Assembly (NCBI GenBank): GCA_037179335.1
Contig: JAKZHN010000017.1
Span: 186,001 to 250,000 of the forward strand
DNA length: 64,000 bases
Reading direction: 5' to 3'
From: Cyclaneusma minus
Taxonomy: Eukaryota; Ascomycota; Leotiomycetes; Marthamycetales; Marthamycetaceae
In this document: positions 1 to 9,088 of the stretch, in pieces
How the letters are laid out: every line of letters starts with the position of its first letter
Position numbering within the stretch: the stretch's first letter is position 1
Made by a program: the position numbers and the translations under genes
Notes under the pieces: model-generated
Told to the model about the DNA's origin: nothing
The model's database searches: none
Seen by the model: only the letters and a program-made list of their open reading frames with translations

Positions 1-503
1 TTTTGTTGAACTACCACGAAGCAGGGTTCTGCGAGGAGTTCCCAGATGGCTGCTATGCCGTAGAGCTTCAGAGCTTCCGCGAAGTAGGGCGTCCGCAGGA
101 TCACGGGATCGGAAGAGCGGGCATAGGACCAAGCCAAGAAGAAGGCGAAAACGAGGCCTAGAGCAATGGAGATGTAGGAGAGATTGACGATGGTCTGAGT
201 CTTGTCTGCCGCCTTGCTCTTCTTCTCCTTGTCGACATCTGGGGTTTCGGACGCATCGGCCTGACGCTGCACGGCAACGCGCAGACTTTCCCTCGAGAAG
301 AAGAGAACCGAGATTGCATAGAGCTCGAGCTGGGTAGAGATTCCCAGGAGCTCCGGAGAGAGGTAGCGCAGGAGGAACTGGTTGACAGCGAACGTGAGGG
401 CGCGCGAGCCTACTTGGAGGAGAATCAGAAAGGTGGCACCTTCGGCGGTTTTTGAGGCCAGTGACTTTCCGGCGGGCTGGCCTTTCTGAGTTTCGCCGGC
501 CAT
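1..503 (-). CDS. RFT1: RFT1-family ER membrane protein, N-terminal part (cut by window edge)
   Basis: The minus strand reads ATG at 503-501 and stays open for about 167 codons until the window begins, so only the N-terminal third is present. The residues include TFLILLQVGSRALTFAVNQF, then LRYLSPELLGISTQLELYAI and FFSRESLRVAVQRQ, which I recognise as the conserved start of RFT1 proteins. A lysine-rich loop of about 20 residues (VDKEKKSKAADKTQ) separates this from a further membrane segment (YISIALGLVFAFFLAWSYA). The family consists of polytopic ER proteins required for N-glycosylation and long linked to flipping Man5GlcNAc2-PP-dolichol; its exact role is debated. No intron is visible in this part. 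The start lies 164 bp from the ERG26-type gene on the other strand, so the two probably share a divergent promoter. Family call firm; C-terminus not in view. Confidence 0.9.
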   Translation of the reverse strand, partial: MAGETQKGQPAGKSLASKTAEGATFLILLQVGSRALTFAVNQFLLRYLSPELLGISTQLELYAISVLFFSRESLRVAVQRQADASETPDVDKEKKSKAADKTQTIVNLSYISIALGLVFAFFLAWSYARSSDPVILRTPYFAEALKLYGIAAIWELLAEPCFVVVQQ

Positions 504-667
504 GGCAGTTGTAGTTGTTTTTTGAATAACATGAATGCGGCTCTGCAGCTTCATGGAGTCCGTGCAGTCTGCTTTGGTGGGGCGATGGTCCCCGGTCCGA
601 GCGATACGAGCGTCCCTGAAGGACCTCCATCAACAATTGACCTCTCTGGAACCGCGACAACGCAACA
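504..667. promoter_or_regulatory. Short divergent promoter between RFT1 and ERG26
   Basis: Only 164 bp separate the two opposing start codons (503 and 668), so promoter and both 5' leaders must overlap here. No clear TATA box was seen. The ERG26 start is preceded by CAACA, an acceptable fungal context. That the two genes share control is an inference from the spacing only. Confidence 0.55.
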
Positions 668-1808
668 ATGTCCAAGCCAGAGCTGGGGACCGTCCTGGTG
701 ATTGGTGGCTGTGGCTTCCTCGGCCACCATGTCGTCGAATACCTGCTGGCCCACTATAGCTGCAGGGTCGCTGTCATCGACCTTCGAACTACTCGAAACC
801 GGCGCGAGAAGGCCGACTACTACGACGCCGATATCACCGACAGTGACGCCCTGAACTCTCTGTTCTCCAAGATCGGGCCCACCGTCGTCATTCACACAGC
901 CTCGCCGACTCTTATGGGTGCCACCCACGCCCTCTACAAGAAGGTCAACGTCGACGGCACACGGGCAGTCATCGAAGCTTGCCAGAACACTGGCGTGAAG
1001 GCTTTGGTCTACACCAGCTCTGCCAGTATTGTCCACGACAACCAGTCCGACCTCGTCAATGCTGACGAGAGGTGGCCTGTTCTCACCGGAAAGGCTCAGT
1101 CCGAATACTACTCCCAGACCAAGGTACGACTACCTTCAAGCCCCATCCAGGATCCCTGCTAACTATCTGCGATAGGCTGAAGCTGAGGAACTCGTCCTTG
1201 CAGCCAACAGGAAACCAGGATCTTCCCTTCTGACGTGCGCTCTTCGACCGGCCGGCATTTTTGGTGAAGGAGACGTCCAGTTCATCCCGAATGTCCTTGC
1301 CCAGCTTCCCGCGAACAGAACTGGCTGGCAACTCGGCGACAACAACAACCTCTTTGACGTGACCTACGTGGGAAATGTTGCACAGGCACACGCCCTTGCC
1401 GCAGTCGCTCTCCTGGCCTCGAGCAGAAGCAGTACCATTCCTCTCGACTACGAAAAGGTGGATGGCGAGGCCTTCTTCATCACGAACGGAACGCCGATCT
1501 ATTTCTGGGACTTTGCGCGCGCGGTGTGGAAGGCTGGAGGCTCCAAGCTGGGGACTGAGCATGTGTGGACAATCTCGCAAGGTACTGGCCTCTTGCTTGG
1601 GTCAGTCTTGGAGACGATCATGTGGCTGTTGGGGAGAACCCCTAGCCTCACGACTCGGCAGGTCAAGTACTCCTGTATGACAAGGTACTACGATATCACC
1701 AAGGCGAGGAAAAGACTAGGGTACACGCCTGCAATTGGTCTGTCGGAAGGAATTACTCGAGGAGTGAAGTATATATTGGAGCAGGAAAAGAGGGACCAGA
1801 CAAAATAA
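668..1808 (+). CDS. ERG26: Sterol-4-alpha-carboxylate 3-dehydrogenase (ERG26-type, 3-beta-HSD/SDR family)
   Basis: Two exons, 668-1123 and 1176-1808, give 362 aa. The 52-bp phase-0 intron has donor GTACGA, branch GCTAAC and acceptor GATAG; it falls directly after the catalytic YSQTK, and reading through it meets a stop at 1162. The N-terminus carries the extended-SDR nucleotide motif GGCGFLG (residues 13-19). The YxxxK pair is Tyr148/Lys152, and the sequence ends with the family-typical RLGYTPAIGLSEGI. A hydrophobic stretch near residue 290 (LLLGSVLETIMWLLG) fits ER-membrane association. The family removes the C-4 carboxyl group with oxidation of the 3-hydroxyl during sterol C-4 demethylation, working with ERG25 and ERG27. 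Other 3-beta-HSD/SDR oxidoreductases share this architecture, so the exact substrate is family inference. Confidence 0.85.
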
Positions 1809-1944
1809 ACTTGTCTTTACTTTATTTCTCTGGTTTGCATGATCGGTACTTGTGAATATCTTGAGCTTCGACTATTATTGTTCCTTAGGTAAATAACATG
1901 AATATTCAGGCATGCTGTGAACGTTCATGATTATTGTGAATGTA

Positions 1945-2166
1945 CAGTGGGTGGAAAGAAGTCTGAATACGGCCTACAGTCTCAGCTGGATTGCGAATAT
2001 TCTAAATAACCAGAAATATTTCCAGTAATTAGGAATATTCCCAATGCTTTGGAATATTCCAAGTAATTTGGAATATTCCAAGTTATTAGGGATATTCCTG
2101 ATCATTTGGGATATTTACAATTATTTGGAGACTATGGACTGTATTCAGACTTTTTTCCTCCCACTG
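1945..2166. mobile_element. 222-bp MITE, Tc1/mariner-like, TA-flanked
   Basis: The element begins CAGTGGGTGGAAAGAAGTCT and ends in its inverted counterpart (AGACTTTTTTCCTCCCACTG). The terminal inverted repeats extend over about 40 bp, and most of their mismatches are transitions. Both ends are flanked by the dinucleotide TA (1943-1944 and 2167-2168), the target duplication of the Tc1/mariner superfamily. There is no coding capacity. The interior is an array of about six degenerate units of about 20 bp centred on the palindrome GGAATATTCC. It sits downstream of the ERG26-type gene. Confidence 0.85.
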
Positions 2167-2168
2167 TA

Positions 2169-2697
2169 CAATCATTTGCTAGCTAGAATAAAGACCAACC
2201 TGTGAGGAAATCTCATAGTAGCAGTCCGCTGAAGTTAGCGTAACGAACCCCGAAAGACACAGGACTTCGATGCACAATTTCCTGCGCGACTTCCATGCGG
2301 CGGTCCTCCCTATTTGATATTTCTGCACCACTATGGACCTTTCATTCCCTTCCTCCCGCGCACACCGTATTCGAGAATACTGCGTTTAGCAATTTTACTC
2401 AAATGATATTGCAAAAAGACGAATGTCACCTGACTTATAGGTCGAGAAACAACTACCGATAAATGGGCCTGGCGCCCTTTTCTTTCGCCAACGTCGGGGT
2501 TGTTGTCGATACAATACTCTGCTGTCAGGTTTCATACCAACCGTCGGAACACATAACCTTTACCGTTATCCAGCGGCTTCGCCAGAGATACAGGACCCAT
2601 ACTCTGTCGGCTAGCGAGCATTCGATGCAAAATTTCCTGCGCGACTTTCACCATTCCTTTCCCGAATCCCGTGCACTCATTCCCAGAGCCAGCGACC
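2169..2697. other. Intergenic upstream region with a 30-bp direct repeat
   Basis: This is the presumed promoter and 5' leader of the coiled-coil gene. It contains two near-identical 30-bp copies starting TTCGATGCA and ending GCGCGACTTYCA, at 2266-2295 and 2621-2650, with two mismatches. No other gene was seen; the overlapping short frames have no recognisable product. Confidence 0.5.
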
Positions 2698-3769
2698 ATG
2701 GGACCCAAGAGGCCCGCAACCGATGAGCCTGCTCCAGATGGCCCTGCTCCCCAACCGAAGAAGCCGAACAGCAGCGAGAGTAGCACCTTGTCTGAGCGCA
2801 ACGAAGCGCTTGAACAGGAGCTCACCGAGGTGAAAGCTGAACTTGCTGAGTTGAAAGTCGCATTCATCACTGCCAATGCCAGAGCCGCGGCTGCAACTAC
2901 CAAAGCAGGCGACTTGGAGAAGAAGATTGCCAAGTACAAGGCGAAGAAGAAGGAACGTCAAGACGTCGAGGAGGCGTACTCTTTCTTGAAGGATATGGAG
3001 CTCAAAGGAGATGCCTACGTGAGTTCAGACACTTGAGTCCCTTTCTGAGTTACATGTTGACATTACTCAGGCATGGGATAGACAAGGCCTCACTAAGAAA
3101 TGGGAGCGCATCACCGCTGAGTGGAACCAAGTACACATTCAAGCGCAGAATATGAGCAAGCGCCTTGAGTACTTGGACAATTTCAAGTGGGGTGCTTTGG
3201 ACCGCCACGATTTTCCGAGCGATCCTGATGAAAGACAGCAAGTCATCAACGAGATCCAACTACGCTTCTACGAGTACAAGAAGCAAGTCCTGGAAGCCAT
3301 CGACAGCATCCCCGCCAACCTGGAGAAGCGCGCCAAATCAGTCAACAACGTCATCATCGCGCGCAACGACATGAACACGACTGTGAAGAAACAGTACGAG
3401 ATCGTTTTGGAAGGCAATCACGAGAGGGCCAAGGGCAGGAAGGCCTATGGCTTGCTGAATCGAGAACTCGACTTCAACCTTGTGCGCCTGCGTGCAGAGA
3501 ACGACATCGTCAGGTCGTTGGCCGTGGACCTCTACAATGCTATCGTCCAGGCCATGGAGGCTCTGACGGTGTTGGAAGGCCTCAATGATGAGGCCCAAGC
3601 CTTGGAGCTGGATGTTGGTGAGTTTAGTGTCCAGGGAGATGTGAAGCGGGCTATGGCTCAAGGTTATGCCGTTGTCAGTCGAGCCAAGATTTCGCTGTCT
3701 CAGTCGACTGCGGAGCTGGATTTCATCACTGTGCCTCCGCTCAAAGAAGGCGAGGAGAACGAAGAATGA
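2698..3769 (+). CDS. Hypothetical coiled-coil protein
   Basis: Two exons, 2698-3018 and 3071-3769, give 339 aa. The 52-bp intron has donor GTGAGT and acceptor ACTCAG, and joins phase 0 (..KGDAY / AWDRQG..). The ATG at 2698 is chosen because it lies in a strong ACCATGG context; an in-frame ATG at 2671 would add nine residues. Residues 1-30 are Pro-rich with a basic patch (GPKRP, PKKPNS), possibly a nuclear signal. Residues 35-90 form a clear coiled coil (NEALEQELTEVKAELAELK, then DLEKKIAKYKAKKKER). The rest is charged and predicted helical, with an acidic C-terminus (EGEENEE). I recognise no catalytic motif or named family. It may be a structural or chromatin-associated protein, but that is a guess. 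Gene structure is well supported; function unknown. Confidence 0.75.
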
Positions 3770-4229
3770 GCAAGCTTGGGCGAGAAGCGGATCAGCTATG
3801 ACTTAGTCTTAAGTGTCGGTCCTTGCTTTGTTGTCATAGACCGTGACTTCGTTCACAGCAACATTGGTCACGTCTTAGCTAGCAATTGAACTAAGTCTGA
3901 TGCATCTTTTTCGAGGCTGAGGCTCCTGGAGCAAGTTGTAGGTTCCAATCCGGATATATACCTGGAGAACAATTTACACTCCTTGGATCCTCGAGGAACA
4001 TGTCAAATAATTGGGAATGTCCCAAGGGATTCGTTGGGTCAACTGGATTGATTGAACGTTGCAACGTAGAGCGTAAGGGTAGTAAAGAGTGTATTGATAG
4101 ATGATGGAGAGGAAGGAGCTATAGCTGGCTGGCTAGCGCCGTAGCCTGAGGCAAGGCGGGTGTGGTCAGCCAGAGGGTAAGGGGGCTTACCACGCACACG
4201 GGCCACCACCACCGTCACCATGAGTGCGA
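3770..4229. other. Intergenic spacer
   Basis: No gene recognised. Around 4010-4035 there is one unit resembling the array just downstream (AATTGGGAATGTCCCAAGGG). Short frames here have no recognisable product. Confidence 0.4.
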
Positions 4230-4595
4230 CAGGATTGGAAATATTCCAAGCACAGACCCCAAGGATTTGGGAACACCCCGAGGGATTGGGGATCCCATCA
4301 GATTAGGACTATTCCTTGGGCTTGGGACTATTTTTGGGATTAAAACTATCCATTAAAATTAGGAATATTTTTAGGGCTTGTGAATAGCCCTTGGGCTTGG
4401 GCTTATTTCTAGGGCTTGAAAATACCCCTTAGAATTGGGACTACCCCTTGGAACTGGAATTATTCCTAGGGCTTGAAAATATTTCAGGAAATTGTGACTA
4501 TTTTTTGGAACTGGGACTATCCCTAGGGCTTGGAAATACCCCTTGGGATTGGCAATATCCCAAGGGCTTATAATTGTCCCAAGTTCTCAGGAACA
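4230..4595. repeat. Degenerate tandem array of about 20-bp units
   Basis: About 18 diverged units follow the theme GGGACTATYCCYAGGGCTTG / GGAAATACCCCTTGGGATT, each a loose palindrome around a WAT core flanked by CC/GG. The theme resembles the GGAATATTCC units inside the MITE at 1945-2166, but no terminal inverted repeats were found. The array overlaps the last codons of the predicted gene ending at 4568. Confidence 0.65.
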
Positions 4596-5444
4596 TGAAT
4601 ACAGCAAGTGATTGGGAATCGTTGGAAGGATGGAGGGGGGAAAGGGGGGCGAGATGGAGAGGTAGCTATGGGAGGTATTGCTAATTGACGGGCAAGAATT
4701 TCAGCTGCAGGCGCTCTGAAACCTCGGGGGGCAATGCTCAAGAAACCCAAAAGAATGCTGGAGACGCGTTGCTGCGAGGTGTTTTGAGAGGTCATCTTCG
4801 AATCTGTCTTGTTATTCATCTCTTCTTCCACATCCTCGGCCCAGTCGACTCCGGAATCGTAATTCACATCGAAGTTCTTCGCAGCGATGACCTTAGGCAA
4901 GGACCTGTTATGCTCCTCGATAGCGGCAACGCACTTCTTCAAATCAATGATTTCGGGGAGCCATGACTACGAACAGGTCAGCGACTGAATCAAATTCCAA
5001 ATGAAGTTATCAGGCCACGTACATGCTTTCCGAAACTCTTGTCTTGGGTAATGCTGTTGTACTCATTTGGGTGCAATTTCTTCAAGTGTTGAAGAATCTT
5101 CACGCGTGTTGAACAGAGTCTGGGAATATTGTCAGTATAGGGTAAGATGAACACTTGTGCTGCGAAATCTTCCGCTGGGCTTTGAGAACCTACGGTATCG
5201 GGGCAAAGTCCCAGGTCATCGCCGAGGTGTATGCGGCAGTAGACTTCGTTGTTGTACAACGAGATGGCCTCTTTCCATTCTCTTCTGGGACGCGCAACGG
5301 ATTGGGTGGATCATCGTAGTATTGGTAGGTCGAGTATTTGAGGATGCCGCTTGGGCGGCTTCCAAATCCTAGACTCTTGTAGACGGAGACAACGCCGGCC
5401 AACTCATGCTCCTCGATCTTGTCGATAGTTCCAGGGCCCGGCAT
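4568..5444 (-). CDS. Hypothetical protein, three-exon model (uncertain)
   Basis: Minus-strand model: exon 1 5444-5194, intron 5193-5120 (donor GTAGGT, branch CTGAC, acceptor CCCAG), exon 2 5119-5023, intron 5022-4967 (GTACGT..CGTAG), exon 3 4966-4568; 248 aa. The ATG at 5444 starts MPGPGTIDKIEEHELAGVV, followed by KYSTYQYYDDPPNPL. Exons 2 and 3 give HLKKLHPNEYNS and LPEIIDLKKCVAAIEEHNRS, then an acidic stretch (DWAEDVEEEM). The last 40 or so residues are Pro/Ser-rich low complexity and run into the degenerate array at 4230-4595. In the second half of exon 1 another frame reads more like a protein (EAISLYNNEVYCRIHLGDDL), so a one-base deletion near 5272 is possible and this may be a decaying gene. 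No family recognised. Confidence 0.45.
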
Positions 5445-6553
5445 CTTCAGACAGGTTGTGGGAAAAGGGAATGGGAGGGTCAAGGATCAAGCTATTGCGC
5501 AAGGTCAGCAAAAGAGAGACCGACAAGGACTTGAGTCCAACTTCAATGTGCGCAGGGTGGACTGTACCGTAGGTTTGCTTGATGAGATTGGTGGGCGGGC
5601 TTGAGAGCGCGCAGAGGCGAACAGCAAATCTCGAAGTCGAGGACTTCGACGCAGATCTGCAGGACAGATCCAACAGGGTGAGGAAGAACAAAGCTTTGAG
5701 AGAGGTACTGCGCTGTGCAGACCACGGGGGTGAGGGTGGAGGATATCTGCAGAACAGACCCAACAGATTGAGGAGGAACCAAGCTTTCAAGGAACGATCT
5801 GCGCAACACAGGCCACGCGGATGAGGGTGGGGGTGGTGTGGGTGTGGTGGGATTGGAGGGTCGAGGTCGGAGCTCGAGTTGCAGCTTGGAAGGCGGCGTC
5901 GGAGGGACCAGGTAAACAGGGTCGCTTGCCGAAGCGAGATTCCCGAGGCTAAGCACCGGAGAGCTGAAGCGGTGATAAGCGAAGTCGTCGACAGAACGTG
6001 GAGAGCTGTTCTTTTCCGGTGTCGAGAAACCGAGAGCACTTCAAGGTCTGGAAAGCCTGTCGACGCCGAGTTTCTGCGTGAGGTCGAGTCCTCTGCAACG
6101 ATGTATCTATAAGATTTCGACTCTAAAACACTCGTGAGAGATATATGAGGTAGCCAGTTGGGAATTCTTACCTCATCCCTGGAAAACTTACCCAGTACGC
6201 TGCGATCTTACCGACTCAAATAGGGATGGTTGGTGAACAACTTATTGTCCTTAGATATCTCCAATCTCGTCTGAAGTTAGGCTTCTCATATTATTCCAAG
6301 CCTCTCTCAAGCTCACAGATACGCAGATTCCCTTTACCCAAAGTCGCCGTCGTCTTTTTTAACACTTGTCGTCCATGAAACCAGCTCTTACCCCCAAAAT
6401 CACGTTTCGTTTTTTAGCCCAGCTCTTGAATTTGGCAAAAACAAAAACAAATCATCACAAAGCTCAAAACCTATACCCAGCATTCAATAAATTGTATACG
6501 AATTCATCTTGTATACCTTAAACTGCCCGGGTTATACATACCACGACCCATCA
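5445..6553. other. Intergenic region with a tandem duplication
   Basis: No gene could be supported. A minus-strand frame over 5404-6039 (211 codons) lacks an ATG and is low-complexity Pro/Ser/Leu; shorter plus-strand frames have no recognisable product. A diverged tandem duplication lies at about 5650-5828. From 6120 to 6550 the sequence is ordinary non-coding DNA carrying the 3' flank of the amidohydrolase gene. Confidence 0.45.
5650..5828. repeat. Two-copy tandem duplication, about 92-bp unit
   Basis: Unit 1 (about 5652-5737) and unit 2 (about 5744-5828) share GATCTGCAGRACAGAYCCAA, then AAGCTTT and a GATGAGGG-type end. They differ by scattered substitutions and small indels, so the duplication is not recent. 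Confidence 0.6.
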
Positions 6554-8098
6554 TCAAGAGTTCCTTTGCAGCCTACCACCCTTGTACACCTCCCTGTCAC
6601 TTGCCGGCCCCGCGTCATAAACAACATCCTGAATCGTCTTCCTCTGCCTAAACCCATCCTTCTTCGCAAACACAATAAAATCCGCCGCGTCCCCTTCTTT
6701 GAGACCGACCAAGCTTCCCCCCAAGGGCGCCAAGCCGGCCTCAAAGCCAATAGCCCTCTTCGCTCTTCCACTCACACACTCGAACAAGATCTCTGCATCC
6801 CTGCTTGTCCCCGCTTGATAAATTCCCACCCCTAAACTCGCCAGCGCCAACGGATCCAAACTCCCTTGCGGCGTAAAGGCATTTCCCACATTATTGACAC
6901 CGATAGATGCATTCAAGCCATACCCCTTAACCATCTCCAAAACCTGTAGCGTGCCTCTCCCCTTATCTCCCCCCTTTCCCACCTCTTCCTCGTATTTTTC
7001 CTCGTGTTTCCCAGACTCCGGCCTATTCATCATGAACAGATCGCTTGTCGGCAACCCCACAAAATGCACCAGATCCTTCAGGAATTTATCTTCAATCTCT
7101 CCTTCCAGTTCGACCCATTCGGACGGAGTGAAAAGCGAAAGACGAGTGCAATGACCGAAACATACGGTTTTATCCGTCTTCTTCGACACCCTACTCCGCC
7201 ACAATGTCTTCAGCACCCTCCCCAACAACGGCTCCTTCTTCCAATCCGTATGGTAATCGATATGAAAATCCAGCATTTTCCCATTATCCGCGGCCTGCTT
7301 CAGCATAAACTCGATGTTCTTCCTCTCATTTTCGCTATCTGTTTCCACGTAAGGCGTGCTGCCCAAAACATCCACGTCCTCCATCTTAGCGGCGTCTTTC
7401 ATCAATCTAAGCATGTCCGCTCTTTCTTGGCGGGTTTCATAGGACATAATGGGCTCTTGTGCAAAAGCACAAATCTGGACTTCGCAACAGCCTGCAAATT
7501 CGTGCTTGAGGTACAGCCCGGCTAAGAGACAGGTCGTGCCCACTAGAAGATCAACTTCGACAAATGCGCGCATGTGGGTGACACCGAAGGAGATGGATTC
7601 TTGGATGAGGGCGCGGCCGCGCTCGATGATGTCTTGCTCTGTGAAACGGCTTTTTGCTTGCTCTGAGTTTGTGCCTGATGCTTAGTTTGCAAGCTTTGCT
7701 GTGGTCGAAGAGGGGTGGTGGGAGATTTGGAGCTTGATTTGGGAGATATATGGAAAGACTGGGAGGAGACTGGAAGAGAATGTCTTCGGCGGATTGGGAA
7801 GAGGAGAAATGGGAAATATGGAGGAATGAAACGCACGAGTTAGGGACATGGCTTCAGCAAAATCGCCTTTTTGGATGCTCAGGTCGGCATAGCGGGGGTG
7901 CGAGAGGAGAAAACATTTGTCGAGGTGGATGTGCGGATGGCAAAGCGAGGGAGTCACGAGACGGCCATCCGGCGATGGATGCCCTGTGGATGGCGTGTAG
8001 GGGCCGATGCTGGATATCTTTCCGTCGGTGGCGGATAAGTTCCAGAAAGTGTCTGGAGGCTTGCCGGCTAGGCGGATGCCATAGAATTTGAGTGACAT
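6554..8098 (-). CDS. Cytosine-deaminase-like metal-dependent amidohydrolase
   Basis: Minus strand, exon 1 8098-7837 and exon 2 from about 7674 to 6554, about 460 aa. The intron has donor GTGCGT; three same-phase AG acceptors lie within 18 bp, so the junction (LT-..-SEQAKSRF) is uncertain by up to six residues. Residues 52-62 read LCHPHIHLDKC, the HxH metal motif of the amidohydrolase superfamily in its CodA/atrazine-type form. HIDYH (about 225-229), FGHCTRLS (His about 262) and GVNNVGNAFTPQG (about 347-359) occupy the later metal/catalytic strand ends. Against E. coli CodA (recalled, not aligned by program), the catalytic Glu position is Tyr and the Asp pair is Asn-Asn. Deaminase or hydrolase activity on a cyclic amide or nucleobase is therefore uncertain. 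The protein is probably cytosolic; no signal peptide was seen. Confidence 0.8.
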
Positions 8099-9088
8099 AG
8101 TGTGCTAGGCCAAGACTGGGGAGTACAGAGGAGCGTATAGGAGCGGTGTTCTGGTCACTCTGTCAGTGCTGTTCTACACAACAGGGAAATAAGGTGGACT
8201 TCGTTCACTGGATTGAGCAAAGTCAAAAAATCCACGAGACATAGATCACTCGTGCCCATACGAATAAATCACTGAGCTTGGGTGAAGAGATAGGGGGAAC
8301 AAGATAGAAAAATAGAGATGGGTTATACTAAAGTAGTAACGGACAGGTCAAATAGAAAGAAAGAGACTTACTGCGTTAGCAGACCTTTACTGTATTTTCC
8401 GAAGTATATCGAACAATATGACTTAGGAAGCTGAGCTTGACTTGAGAAGCTGGACTAGACTTGAGATGCTGGGTTTGACTTGCAAGTAATTCACCGAAAC
8501 AGCTGAGCTATCTGCAAGGAGTCTTCGTGACGGGGAAAAGAGACGACCGACAATATCGTGCTAGTAGTAGTTGTTACAGACGACAGCTTCGTTTGGAGTG
8601 AGTCAGTAGTGATGGCCCGCGACTGATCGTGATGATAGCAGTAAGATAAAGGGTGAGAAATGATGATTAGTCAGCTCCAAGGTCTAATATCAAACCAAAG
8701 CAACTCAATTAGAACGTCTCTTGTCGTCTCTTGTCGTCTCAAGAATGCGGATAAAAGCCAACATGAGCCCGTGTGACGCACCTGAAGTAGTGGATTATTT
8801 GTCTTCCCCGGTCTACAAAGAAGCCCCTAACTTTTCTAGCCGGTATAATACAAGTCTTTCTTCAACCCTTCAACCCCTATTCACAGACATCTTTTTGCCA
8901 CGGCCACCGTAAACGCAAAAAAGCTGTAGATATTGTGACTCCGGCCATGCAATGCAATGGAGCGATGATCCAGCCCGTGGCCTTCTTCTTTCTTACACGC
9001 TCAAGAGTCCCTAACCTCCTATCCCTTTGTTGTTCACCGATAATACACACATCGCTGCGTCTTCTTACACGTCCCAGTTGCCCCCGCC
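8099..9088. other. Intergenic region upstream of the amidohydrolase
   Basis: About 1 kb without a supported gene. It holds the promoter of the amidohydrolase and the 3' flank of mL44. At about 8430-8492 there is a three-unit degenerate repeat of about 19 bp (GCTKGACTTGAGAAGCTGG type), and at 8715-8740 a two-copy TCTTGTCGTC repeat. Confidence 0.4.

Noticed and set aside
5404..6039. 211-codon minus-strand frame
   Set aside because: No ATG, low-complexity Pro/Ser/Leu/His composition, and it contains the tandem duplication; no family or splice pattern.
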